Assembly: GCA_900128585.1 (NCBI GenBank)
Contig: LT642855.1
Location: 1-10,023, forward strand
DNA length: 10,023 nt
From: Stramenopiles sp. TOSAG23-3
Taxonomy: Eukaryota > Sar
Direction: 5' to 3'
Shown here: one piece after another, positions 1-7,593 of the stretch
Layout: each line of letters begins with the position of its first letter
Position numbering within the stretch: the first letter of the stretch is position 1
Made by a program: the position numbers and the translations under genes
Notes under the pieces: model-generated
The model's database searches: none
Seen by the model: only the letters and a program-made list of their open reading frames with translations
Told to the model about the DNA's origin: nothing

Positions 1-68
<68 letters not shown>

Positions 69-69
69 T
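1..69. repeat. (TCTT)n microsatellite
   Basis: About 17 uninterrupted copies of the tetranucleotide TCTT run from the first base. They decay into TTTTC and TTCC variants by about position 86. The left end is cut by the window, so the true array is longer. This is a pure pyrimidine tract on the + strand and a typical slippage-prone microsatellite of a eukaryotic intergenic region. Confidence 0.97.
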
Positions 70-802
70 TCTTTTCTTTCCTTCCTATTCTAATATTAGA
101 GTGACTGACTATTTTCGGTTCTTTTTCTCTTTCTTGAACTTTTAACTCATCCTGTCCGTTATTCAGCTTTTCTTTTTTTTTTTTTAATAATATTTCTATC
201 TTATTTTTTATAATAAAATAAGAATGGAGAAAAGTGCAAGTTTACATTTCATTATGTACCTATATAAATATATATATACTAATATTATACTTATTTATAT
301 GATTGGCTCCGAAGAGCAAAAGAGTTATACCTAGGGTTCTTATAATAAATATTAAAACAAAAAAATAAAAAAACAAAAAAAAGACAGTCTCACCCTTTCT
401 TCCTTCTTTTCTTCTTCTCTTCGGTGCTTCTTCTTCGGTGGTTTGATGGAAAAAATAATAAAAATAATACATAATCATATAACACACTTTATTACGGTAT
501 TTTGATAATAATAGCCGTAAGGTAATATTATTATTTAAATTATTTTTTTTTTTATAAAATAATAATAATAATATAATTATTATAATATTATAAAATAATA
601 ATAAAATTATGATGGGTATAAAAAATAATATAAGATTTTCAATTGTTTGTTTGCATAATTAATTTATCAGAAGTAACATTTCTTTCTTTTCGAGAAGTAT
701 GAATATTACAACAGTTGCAAGAAAAGGTTGTATTCCGGGCGTGTGTATCTTCAGTTTCTGCTGCTTTGTCTACCCAACAAACCAAGGAGAGAGTGCTGGC
801 TC
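70..802. other. AT-rich intergenic region upstream of the cyclotransferase-like gene
   Basis: This stretch has no credible gene. It holds a T run near 172-185, a polypyrimidine block near 389-440 and dense TAA/TTA runs near 540-610. The minus-strand open frame in 260-487 translates to low-complexity Lys/Arg/Glu and Phe/Tyr runs read from these simple repeats. The last 100 bases are less AT-rich and probably contain the promoter and 5' UTR of the gene starting at 803. No clear TATA box was found there. Confidence 0.7.
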
Positions 803-1270
803 ATGGCTACATTTTTTGTATATGGGACTCTCATGAAAGGGTTTCGGAACCACCAAAAGTTTTTGCCAGAGCACGTGTTTTCACGCGTAGTGCCGGGGAT
901 CATGCGGGGGGTTTATCTGGTTCATTTTGAACAAGGTTACCCGGGAATGTACAAGCTGTCCGATGATGGTGCGGGTCAGTCCGTGGAAGGGGAAATTGTG
1001 TATGTAAAGGAAGAGTTCGTCGAGGAAGTGACGACACAGTTGGATTTTTTGGAAGGGTACGTGAAGGGTGAGACCGACAATTTATACGAACGGGAGACGG
1101 TCACCATTGTTGAAAAACAAAGCAAAGACGAAGTGGAGTGTGAGACTTACTTTTGCTTGCTAGACGATTCTACAGGCACCAAGGTCCAGGGAAACCCTGC
1201 GTCATGGCGCGCATTCATGGAGTCAAACCAGTACGTTGACGCTGCGGAAAATTGGGCGACAAAAGAGTAA
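803..1270 (+). CDS. Gamma-glutamylcyclotransferase / AIG2-like protein (155 aa)
   Basis: This is a complete small protein of the gamma-glutamylcyclotransferase-like (AIG2/GGACT/YtfP) fold. Known members release gamma-glutamyl groups as 5-oxoproline from gamma-glutamyl amines, peptides or glutathione. The signature VYGTLMKG lies at residues 6-13, at the end of the first strand, where the family binds its substrate. A VEGEIVYV strand is at 61-68. LDFLEG at 80-85 carries Glu84, which sits where the family has its catalytic acid/base, followed by Y95-E-R. The length is normal for the family, and there is no targeting peptide, so a cytosolic enzyme is likely. The start at 803 is the first ATG in frame and places the YGTL motif close to the N-terminus, as usual; nothing upstream in this frame offers another ATG. 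The gene converges with the tRNase Z gene. The exact substrate cannot be read from the sequence, and some family members have no known activity. Confidence 0.88.
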   Translation: MATFFVYGTLMKGFRNHQKFLPEHVFSRVVPGIMRGVYLVHFEQGYPGMYKLSDDGAGQSVEGEIVYVKEEFVEEVTTQLDFLEGYVKGETDNLYERETVTIVEKQSKDEVECETYFCLLDDSTGTKVQGNPASWRAFMESNQYVDAAENWATKE

Positions 1271-1735
1271 TCTTCTTTTCCGACTGGCCATTGATCGTTG
1301 CATGGTTATGCTTAGATTAGAGCCCAGATTGCTGAGCTGAGAAAAGGAAAATGTTTTATTGGGGTGTGAAAGCATGTCACAGAACGGTGCATGGTCATGC
1401 GAATAATTGTCACCTCCTTCGTCGGTTGTGTTGCCAATAATAAAAAGAAACGAATTCAGTGTTTAATCCCAAATTGTTATAAAACAGTAAGACGTGCGAA
1501 GTAAATGAGTAAACGTTTTCATTTCAAAAAAAACAAATTAAGACTCATTTCAATATTAAAAACAAAATTATGGTGGCTGTTATTTAATGTGTAATTAAAA
1601 GTCATCTTGCTCATGTACCGTGACAATGAAACTGCTCCTTTTGTGACGAAAAATTTGGCTGTTATTTGAGTAATTACTTAGTAAACATTTATCTTCTCTT
1701 CAATATACCCCGCAAAAGTGAAACATATTATCAGA
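1271..1735. other. Convergent intergenic region (3' ends of two genes)
   Basis: This gap separates the stops of the cyclotransferase-like gene (+) and the tRNase Z gene (-), so it should hold two 3' UTRs. It is moderately to strongly AT-rich. A possible AATAAA signal for the + gene is at 1439-1444. A 12-base direct repeat, TGGCTGTTATTT, occurs at 1574-1585 and 1656-1667, each followed by a GTAATTA. No open frame or RNA gene is supported. Confidence 0.6.
1439..1444 (+). terminator. Possible AATAAA polyadenylation signal
   Basis: A canonical AATAAA lies about 170 bases after the stop of the + strand gene ending at 1270. The surroundings are AT-rich, so the hexamer could arise by chance. Its use is inferred from position only. 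Confidence 0.3.
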
Positions 1736-3289
1736 TTATTTGTTTTCTTCAAAAAACTCTGCCTCGAATTTCTTTTGTTGCCAATGAGGTAGCTCGTGCG
1801 ATATAACCTGCACAATCTCGTCAGTCCCTTTCTCATCAGAATGTTTTGCAGATATGGCCACTTCCTGCAGATCGTGGGACAAATAAACGTCGTCTTCGCT
1901 CAGGTGTGAAAATTGAGCCGCCTTTCGCTTCACCCTACTTTCAAATTTTGGGTACTCTCGCAGGCCTGGGAAAGAGGCTCTTGATCCAAAATGGTTAAGA
2001 AACACACACTTCGCGTTCACCTCCTTGGCCATCTTCCCCGCCATTTCAGGGTTGCTATGGCCCCGAAAATAAGCAGTAGATGAATCGCCTCTTGATTCGC
2101 AATCCGTCGCCTCGTGGACCAAGACATCGCAGTCATTCGCTATTTTCTTCATTCCGTCCGACGCGTCGCAACAGTCCCCAAACACGGCGATCTTCCGCCC
2201 GGGGTGGTCCGCCCCTACCACGTCAGCAATTAGGACACTCTCGCCGTTCGGAAACGTATACGTTTCGTCCCGCTCCATTGACTTAAAGCTAGACAGCACG
2301 TTGCGAGGGTCGCGGTGCCCAGCCTCCTTCAACAGGTCAAAATTTCGCGAGAGGATGGGCAACACTTTCTCCGCGTTCAGCCGGCCCGGCCGCCCGTGCT
2401 CTTTAACAACATACCCCACGCAGTACGTGGTGTGGCTCAAGGGCGCCGCGGACACCGTGAACGCGTCCGTGTTGAAGAGTTCGTACACGCCGTCCTCGTT
2501 GGGGTAAAAATTATTTCCCTGGCTTATCTCCCCCCGCCCGAGTGGATTACTCGTGGGCTTTTTCCCCCCGTGACGATTCGTAAATTCGGGGACGAACTCG
2601 TCCGCCATCACTCGATGGGCGGCGCTGCTGCGAATCGATTGGTTCGGGTGAAGATGGGGAATATCGTGCAGTTCATGCACAACGTACGGGCAGAACGTGG
2701 ATGCCGTGTAAAACGACATGGCCCTCAGCATTGCACGGAGGCCACGCGGCCCGTATATCTCTATCGCAGCAGTTTCCTTCACCTTCTTTCCGCTTCCGCG
2801 AAGTCTCCCCTTGCCCTTTTTCTCCAGCTTCGCGTTCTTCGACACAAACACCATTGACAGCAGTCCGGGAAGGCCGAAAAAGTGGTCGCCGTGCAGGTGC
2901 GTGATAAATATCCGTTTCATATTGCTCATCGTCGTCGCGGACCGTTGAAACTGGTATTGCGTGTTTTCCCCACAATCAAACATCCACACCTCTTCGGACA
3001 GTCGAAGGGCCAGTGACGGGGCCGCCCGGCCAGGCCTTGGGCTCACAGACCCTGTCCCTAGGAACGATAACGCCAAACTGTTGCCAAGTTTGCTGCTGTG
3101 GGTCCCGTGGACTGAACTAACTCTTTGTGTGGTGCGTCTCTTTCTCCTGTTGCTCTTTCCAGGTTTCGACTCACTGGAGAACTTACGGCCAGGGACCGAA
3201 AAAGTGCACCGGGCACCGTTCGCCAACGATGCCCACTGCGTCGAGGGCTTGGCCGTCCTAGCCACGTTTTGCCGAAACGTTTGTAGCAT
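1736..3289 (-). CDS. tRNase Z (RNase Z, short ELAC1-like form) with a probable organellar presequence
   Basis: This is a metallo-beta-lactamase-fold endonuclease that removes the 3' trailer from precursor tRNAs. The 517-residue protein has FLGTGS at 76-81 and the zinc motif HLHGDH at 131-136. His286 lies in PLSH. The flexible-arm type PGR sits at 301-303, Asp372 in GDC, HEAT at 392-395, His411 in GHS and His433 in NHF. All seven expected metal ligands and the catalytic-loop histidine are therefore present. Only one catalytic domain exists, so this is the short class, although it exceeds the usual 300-360 residues. The excess is an N-terminal extension of about 70 residues and two insertions, one basic (about 151-173) and one polar (about 219-265). 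The first 39 residues hold no acidic residue and several Arg, and RKF before SS (35-39) resembles a mitochondrial cleavage site. An RRKRR cluster at 48-52 could also direct nuclear import. The start is the first ATG in frame. The usual GDT and THxS motifs read GDC and NHFG here. Confidence 0.93.
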   Translation of the reverse strand: MLQTFRQNVARTAKPSTQWASLANGARCTFSVPGRKFSSESKPGKSNRRKRRTTQRVSSVHGTHSSKLGNSLALSFLGTGSVSPRPGRAAPSLALRLSEEVWMFDCGENTQYQFQRSATTMSNMKRIFITHLHGDHFFGLPGLLSMVFVSKNAKLEKKGKGRLRGSGKKVKETAAIEIYGPRGLRAMLRAMSFYTASTFCPYVVHELHDIPHLHPNQSIRSSAAHRVMADEFVPEFTNRHGGKKPTSNPLGRGEISQGNNFYPNEDGVYELFNTDAFTVSAAPLSHTTYCVGYVVKEHGRPGRLNAEKVLPILSRNFDLLKEAGHRDPRNVLSSFKSMERDETYTFPNGESVLIADVVGADHPGRKIAVFGDCCDASDGMKKIANDCDVLVHEATDCESRGDSSTAYFRGHSNPEMAGKMAKEVNAKCVFLNHFGSRASFPGLREYPKFESRVKRKAAQFSHLSEDDVYLSHDLQEVAISAKHSDEKGTDEIVQVISHELPHWQQKKFEAEFFEENK

Positions 3290-3415
3290 GACGTGCGACC
3301 ACGCAACCAGTTGTACAAAAAATGCCTCCTGGCACAACTTTCCGCTTATCAATCAAGTTATCCCTGAAAATTACAGTCGAATATTTTAGTACACTTCGTT
3401 ACGGGGTATAAAAAC

Positions 3416-3430
3416 GCATGCATGCATGCA
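3416..3430. repeat. (GCAT)n short palindromic repeat
   Basis: The 15 bases are nearly four GCAT units. GCATGC is self-complementary, so the tract is palindromic. It lies about 130 bases upstream of the tRNase Z start codon and 2 bases after a TATAAAA-like sequence read on the + strand. It may be a promoter element or simply a short microsatellite. Confidence 0.75.
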
Positions 3431-3822
3431 AATAATTAATTCTTGGAACGACCAGAAACGTTGCCAAATCATTCAACTTTATCTATTTCGTTGTACTCTT
3501 GTTCGTTGATAATTTAATAAATAATAAAGATGATTATTTTAAATTGCATGCCAATGATGATGAATGAATGATGATTCATTTTTTTCCACATAATAAAATA
3601 TTAATTAAAATATACCACACAATTATATAGGATATTACAGATGATTAGTATACGAACTATTTAATAATTAATTGTGGCCAGTCATAAAAATAATAATAAT
3701 TTAATAGGAGATAACAAATATACACTACGAAACTAAAGGTGGTACCTAACCCCACTATTACCCCCTGTAGTACCAATATTATTTCCTTGTAATACTACAA
3801 AAATTGATAATAGATACACAAT

Positions 3823-3828
3823 TTTATT
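3823..3828 (-). terminator. Possible AATAAA polyadenylation signal
   Basis: TTTATT on the + strand reads AATAAA on the minus strand, about 75 bases after the stop of the gene ending at 3902. A second overlapping copy follows directly. The AT-rich context makes a chance match plausible. Confidence 0.3.
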
Positions 3829-3901
3829 TATTTTATTAGATTATTATGTTACAATAAATTTACTTCCTCAACAAGTAAATGATTTCATATCGACTTGATG
3901 A

Positions 3902-5467
3902 TTAGACTGGAAATTGGTCAAAGTTATGAACCTCAATCGAAGCCGGTTGAAACGGAGGCTGCGCCACCAGTTTTTCATGAATATCTTTGACGTCTTTCAC
4001 GGTCAATTCCGACTTCATAAAGTCAAACTTTTCCTCTGCCAAACGCCCTTTTCCCGTGCATGAGTCGTACAGCTTTTCCATATCATCTATAGCTGCAAGG
4101 ACGTCCGCTTCGGAAGGAACACCATTAGCAACGGTGAAGTACAAAACGACCGTAACGGTAATGTGCTCCGCTGGATTGCGAACGGGAGTTTTCTTTGTAA
4201 GCCCTTTCCATGTGTCCACTTCGCTACCACGACTTACGCGAGCGGCGTTCGCACTGCCGATCTGTTTGACCTTTTTCTTCCAGTTCTTCCTAATAGATCG
4301 GAATTTTCCGTTCATGGCGAGGCCCCCACCACCGAAGCCTTTTTTAGGGGCAGACTTAAAGAATTGGTCAGATTGCATAGACAACTCAGATTCGAATAAC
4401 TCCATGTCGTCATCTAACCCCATACATCCATCCACGTCGTCATCTAACCCCATACATTCCATCATGCAGTCATCCAAAGCCATTAAATCATAATTGACAT
4501 TGGCTGAACCACATGGAAGGTAGAAACCCGATCCACTCCCTCCCCTCGTCCTCTTCTTCTTATCCTGCTTCAACGGTATTTGCACTGTCATAAGAATGTT
4601 GAAACGGGTTCCCATTGCTTTTGTCCCAATGACGCTTGCCGTCGCTTTCCCCCTCTTTATTGCATCTTGCTTTTCTTCTTTCGTTTCAATTTGAGCTCCG
4701 CCGACTTTGTGGTTTGACCTTTCCGCTTCCAGCCAGTACCTGTGAACCTTGTCATCCTTGTCGACAGCGTGGTGAAAGAGTTTTTTCGTTCCTTGGCCAT
4801 CTTGCTGCAGAGCTATTCCTTGGGTAGTGCACAAGAGTACCAAGTTACGAGGGTCGCTGTCGCTCCGGGTGTTATAGTTGTACGCTTCCGTACTAAACTC
4901 AATGGCCCCCTTGCTGGTGGCCGCGCTCACGGGCAAGAATGTCGTTTGGAACCTGATGCTGCACTTTTGGTCCAGCACATCATCGCTGAGATCTTCCGTT
5001 TTCATGCCCGTGTACCCGCCGTACTGTTTTGAATTTTTCAAAAATGTTTTCAGCGTTATCGGCGACAGTTCCCCCGAATTTGTTTGGTTCCCTTGAACTA
5101 GAGCCACGTCACTAGAACTTACCACTCCCAGTTTTTCGTTCCAATTGTCGCTTCGTACGGTAAACAATCTTTCTCCCGACTTTGATTTCAAATAAGTATC
5201 GGTGATGTTCGCGCCCCATGAGCTAAGGCCGCCACCAACGGTTCCACGAGACACATCGTCCCAAGACACAGTCTTGCAAGAGTACGTCGCGTATTTCCCC
5301 CCCTTGTTGCGGCAAGCGCCATTTATACTGTTCATAATTTCGCTAACGTTTGCTTTGTCGAACAGGTCAACCCTTGCAGTGGCGCCGTCCCCGCCATTCC
5401 CGTCGCCCGCCGTGATTCCAGTACCGTTCCATTTTTTCAGCAGAGATTGGAATTTGCTAATTTTCAT
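3902..5467 (-). CDS. Protein of unknown function with an acidic Met/Asp decapeptide repeat (521 aa)
   Basis: I do not recognise a named family. The frame is long, starts with ATG, ends with TAA and uses codons like its neighbours, so it is very probably a real gene. There is no signal peptide and no membrane segment. A Gly/Asn/Asp-rich stretch at 14-30 is followed by a mixed segment with Trp and Cys residues. The region from about 167 to 300 reads like a folded beta-rich domain: RFQTTFLPV, then a Ser/Asn/Arg patch, HRYWLEAE, and GTRFNILMTVQIPLK. A flexible Gly/Ser linker follows at 309-315. Residues 328-357 form three ten-residue units of the type CMGLDDDxxx. Then come Lys/Gly-rich sequence (371-402) and a second conserved-looking domain (433-502) with a strand-rich ITVTVVLYFTV and a helical part. 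The layout suggests two domains joined by a repetitive linker. Location and role are unknown; cytosol is inferred only from the lack of targeting signals. Confidence 0.8.
   Translation of the reverse strand: MKISKFQSLLKKWNGTGITAGDGNGGDGATARVDLFDKANVSEIMNSINGACRNKGGKYATYSCKTVSWDDVSRGTVGGGLSSWGANITDTYLKSKSGERLFTVRSDNWNEKLGVVSSSDVALVQGNQTNSGELSPITLKTFLKNSKQYGGYTGMKTEDLSDDVLDQKCSIRFQTTFLPVSAATSKGAIEFSTEAYNYNTRSDSDPRNLVLLCTTQGIALQQDGQGTKKLFHHAVDKDDKVHRYWLEAERSNHKVGGAQIETKEEKQDAIKRGKATASVIGTKAMGTRFNILMTVQIPLKQDKKKRTRGGSGSGFYLPCGSANVNYDLMALDDCMMECMGLDDDVDGCMGLDDDMELFESELSMQSDQFFKSAPKKGFGGGGLAMNGKFRSIRKNWKKKVKQIGSANAARVSRGSEVDTWKGLTKKTPVRNPAEHITVTVVLYFTVANGVPSEADVLAAIDDMEKLYDSCTGKGRLAEEKFDFMKSELTVKDVKDIHEKLVAQPPFQPASIEVHNFDQFPV
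4406..4457 (-). repeat. 30-bp tandem repeat inside the unknown gene
   Basis: A 22-base segment containing CATCTAACCCCATACAT on the + strand occurs at 4406-4427 and again, identical, at 4436-4457, giving a period of 30 bases. It encodes CMGLDDD twice. A weaker third copy extends to about 4487 and encodes LMALDDCMME. Identity at the DNA level suggests recent duplication and possible length variation between strains. Confidence 0.85.
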
Positions 5468-5990
5468 TACTGGTGTTGTAAAGTTTAATCGTTTGCTAGG
5501 TTTTAATTGGTTGCTTGTTTGTTTAATTTGTTTTGGTTTAAATTAAGTTCTTCGATCTTATTATATTAAATACTTTTTCCTGTACAAGTATATTTCTATA
5601 CCGCCGTGCGTGTTTGCTACTCTTCTCTTTGTGTTACCCTTTGCAACAACAACAACAAAATGGAGGAAGAAGAAAAATAATCAATCAAGGCGTTCTCTTT
5701 GCTGTATGAGGTATTAATATTTCAATATTATAATTTCTTCTTCACGCACAAAAAAAAAAAGAAGGACGATGATGACAATATATAACAACAGCATTGAATG
5801 ATTTCACTTTTAAAAGGTACGTGTCGTTATTAGAATTAAATAGAAAGAATTTTCTAGGAACGTGAAAACAACAACGACAACAGCTATTATAATTAAAAAT
5901 AACTAATATGCAAATAATCTGAATAAAAAAAAGGAAGAAAAATCGTCTTTATTATTGGTTATTATTAGTTCCCTCTTCTTCCTTATCATC

Positions 5991-6035
5991 GTACCCGTAC
6001 GGTTTTAAACCTGGAAGTAGAACCGTATACCGTAC
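5991..6035. other. Inverted repeat / potential stem-loop downstream of the secreted-protein gene
   Basis: GTACCCGTACGGTT (5991-6004) can pair with AACCGTATACCGTAC (6021-6035) around a 16-base loop. The inner 8 pairs include one G-U type pair, and an outer GTAC/GTAC pairing follows a small internal mismatch. On the minus strand it falls about 47 bases after the stop at 6082, so it would be in the 3' UTR or just beyond it. A role in 3' end formation or RNA stability is only inferred. Confidence 0.5.
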
Positions 6036-6060
6036 TAACAATTAAGGGGTAAGGGTTCTT

Positions 6061-6066
6061 TTTATT
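6061..6066 (-). terminator. Possible AATAAA polyadenylation signal
   Basis: TTTATT on the + strand reads AATAAA on the minus strand, about 16 bases after the stop of the gene ending at 6082. It stands in a less repetitive context than the other candidates, but its use is still inferred from position. Confidence 0.35.
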
Positions 6067-6081
6067 ATTTTTCTCGTTCGT

Positions 6082-7593
6082 TTACAGAACGGACGGGCGC
6101 GGGGTGAGCAACGCTTTCCCATAATATTTGCCGTAGTAATCGCTGTAATAGTCCGTGTAATATGCGGAGTAGTACACCCCATAATACCCACTGGTCGGAG
6201 AGTAGTGGCAGTAATTACAAAATTTTTTTGATGTTTTGCATTGGGAACAGTAGTAGGACTGGTCGTCTGTGTGAGTGAGGGAGCGAGCAAGGGTTGGGAC
6301 GACGGCGTGTGTGACCGACCGTGTCAACGTGCTCATGAGCCGAGGGAGCAACGCTTGGTGCAGCATTACGGGGAGCGCATCGTTCAACCGCGACGAGATT
6401 GTTGTCTTCAGAACTTCCGATATCATCGAAGACGCTTTTTCTTCCACCTCACGAAATGCAACCGCTCTGGTTTGAAACCCGACGTGTACCATGATCTCGT
6501 TCGCGAGTCGCGGTGAAACCGCTGCGGTGACCGAGTCCGTTATCAAGTTCGTCAAATTGTAGCACAACGCTGCATCGAGCATTTCTGCAACCTGAAGGGG
6601 GACTTCAGCATTTGTATTGGTCTCCGTTTTTCCTTTCAAGTCGTCTTTCGTGTTCTTTCCCGTTCGAACAATGTTTTGCTTCAGAAATTGTGGCACCATC
6701 TTGTCCAGCGCCCCTTCCACGACGACTTTTACCACTCCCCCCATGACCCGCGACATGACCCCGGCTGTGCTCTCGCTCTCTATTTCAGACAGTGCCGACG
6801 CTACGGCGGTCTTGTGCGCGCATGGCTTTGGCTTTTTGTGGTGGTGGTGGTGGGTGCCGTTAGCCTCGCTGCTGTTCGTGGCCTCCGCCTCCTCGTCTAT
6901 AAATGCGTCCAGCCTGTCGAACGAGTAATGAAACGTAGCTCGGCTGCCCATCCCTATCGTTGCGTTCTGGGGACTTGTGCCATAATAGTTCCCCAAAAAA
7001 GCGCCTTTCTTCCGGTCGTTGTTCAGCGTAAGCACACACTTGTCCCGGAGTGCCTGTTCAGAGACAATTTCCGGGTGGGAAAACCAAAAGAACAGGGCGT
7101 TCGAAGAGTCGAACCGTTCCGTAGGGTCAATAAACTTTAAATACCTGAGGACGCCCTGCAACTCTTCGCCGGATCCCCTATGTCCTTTGACGGGCTGCAG
7201 CAGGTTGAAAAAATGCACTCCGGGCAACCTGCTTGAAGATGTGCCCAAAGGAACCGTTTCCGTGTGCTGTGGGGTGGTGCACGTTATGCCGAACAAACCG
7301 TTCAAATGTTTCCTTGGTGAGTTCGAAAACAGCGTTACTTCCTCGGTTTGGTTCAGGCTGCCGTTTCGTCTATTCCTAAAGTGAAAGAAGAGCGGTTGGT
7401 CGTATGAAATCTCTATCGTAAACCCGCTCAAATGCGTCACTTCGCTTTTCTCTATAAAGTTCAACTGCCGTTCTACAATAGACCCCTCGATTATTTCTGG
7501 CCCAGAACCACACACCAGATCCCAACCCCCAAAGAAAAGGACAACCCATAGGATGCCCTGAAACTGTACCAAGGTATTCCGTCGTTCTCCCAT
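6082..7593 (-). CDS. Secreted protein with paired CxxC motifs and a YYxx-repeat C-terminus (503 aa)
   Basis: This is a complete ATG-to-TAA gene for a protein that enters the secretory pathway. Arg4-Arg5 precede a hydrophobic core at about 10-24 (GILWVVLFFGGW), with cleavage plausible near Cys28-Gly29-Ser30. Sequons lie at Asn77, 81, 210, 240, 245 and 346. The first half (31-230) looks like a beta-rich extracellular domain with few Cys. A His5 run at 248-252 precedes KKPKP and is encoded by repeated GTG/CAC triplets. Residues 262-440 are mostly amphipathic helix without long hydrophobic segments. The tail has C449xxC452 and C459xxC462, a spacing like a small zinc or disulfide knuckle. Six Tyr-Tyr doublets follow, spaced exactly four residues apart (470-491). 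No other membrane span is seen. I know no formal name or function for this architecture. A wall or matrix protein cross-linked through tyrosines is one possibility, inferred only from composition. It is divergent with the Sec14-like gene. Confidence 0.85.
   Translation of the reverse strand: MGERRNTLVQFQGILWVVLFFGGWDLVCGSGPEIIEGSIVERQLNFIEKSEVTHLSGFTIEISYDQPLFFHFRNRRNGSLNQTEEVTLFSNSPRKHLNGLFGITCTTPQHTETVPLGTSSSRLPGVHFFNLLQPVKGHRGSGEELQGVLRYLKFIDPTERFDSSNALFFWFSHPEIVSEQALRDKCVLTLNNDRKKGAFLGNYYGTSPQNATIGMGSRATFHYSFDRLDAFIDEEAEATNSSEANGTHHHHHKKPKPCAHKTAVASALSEIESESTAGVMSRVMGGVVKVVVEGALDKMVPQFLKQNIVRTGKNTKDDLKGKTETNTNAEVPLQVAEMLDAALCYNLTNLITDSVTAAVSPRLANEIMVHVGFQTRAVAFREVEEKASSMISEVLKTTISSRLNDALPVMLHQALLPRLMSTLTRSVTHAVVPTLARSLTHTDDQSYYCSQCKTSKKFCNYCHYSPTSGYYGVYYSAYYTDYYSDYYGKYYGKALLTPRPSVL
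6121..6186 (-). repeat. Coding repeat for the periodic tyrosine doublets
   Basis: Six TAY-TAY codon pairs recur every 12 bases and encode YYGV, YYSA, YYTD, YYSD, YYGK and a final YYGK. The codons between the doublets differ, and so do some third bases. The period is therefore kept at the protein level rather than by recent DNA duplication. Confidence 0.85.

Larger units (their letters stand above)
3290..3901. other. AT-rich intergenic region between two minus-strand genes
   Basis: This spacer holds the promoter and 5' UTR of the tRNase Z gene (right of 3289) and the 3' UTR of the unknown gene ending at 3902. It contains a TATAAAA on the + strand at 3407-3413, followed at once by the GCAT repeat at 3416-3430. 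The rest is AT-rich with TAA/ATG runs, including a small ATGAATGATGATTCAT hairpin-like stretch near 3562-3578. No gene is supported. Confidence 0.6.
5468..6081. other. AT-rich intergenic region between two minus-strand genes
   Basis: This spacer contains the promoter and 5' UTR of the unknown gene starting at 5467 and the 3' UTR of the secreted-protein gene ending at 6082. It holds a CAA run at 5645-5658, an A run near 5750-5760, and scattered CAACGACAAC. A hairpin lies at 5991-6035. No credible coding frame is present. Confidence 0.6.

Noticed and set aside
260-487. Minus-strand open frame of 75 codons
   Set aside because: It is low-complexity Lys/Arg/Glu and Phe/Tyr sequence read from AT-rich and polypyrimidine repeats, with no domain-like character.
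728-802. N-terminal extension of the cyclotransferase-like gene
   Set aside because: It would need a TTG start. The ATG at 803 gives a family-like N-terminus with the YGTL motif at residue 7.
1271-1735. tRNA or small RNA gene near the tRNase Z gene
   Set aside because: No cloverleaf with T-arm GTTCGA-type sequence or Pol III box pair was found on either strand.
2315-2857. Long + strand open frame inside the tRNase Z gene
   Set aside because: It is antisense to the zinc-site region of a well-supported gene and shows Arg/Pro-rich shadow composition.
3290-3352. N-terminal extension of tRNase Z
   Set aside because: It begins with TTG, which is not expected as a start here. The ATG at 3287-3289 yields a good presequence.
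6838-6852. His5 run suggesting an engineered tag
   Set aside because: It is internal, made of repeated CAC codons next to KKPKP, and lies inside a natural frame. It is a coding microsatellite, not a vector tag.
6676-7140. + strand open frame within the secreted-protein gene
   Set aside because: It is antisense to a convincing gene with signal peptide and sequons. Its valine run is the complement of the His5 codons.
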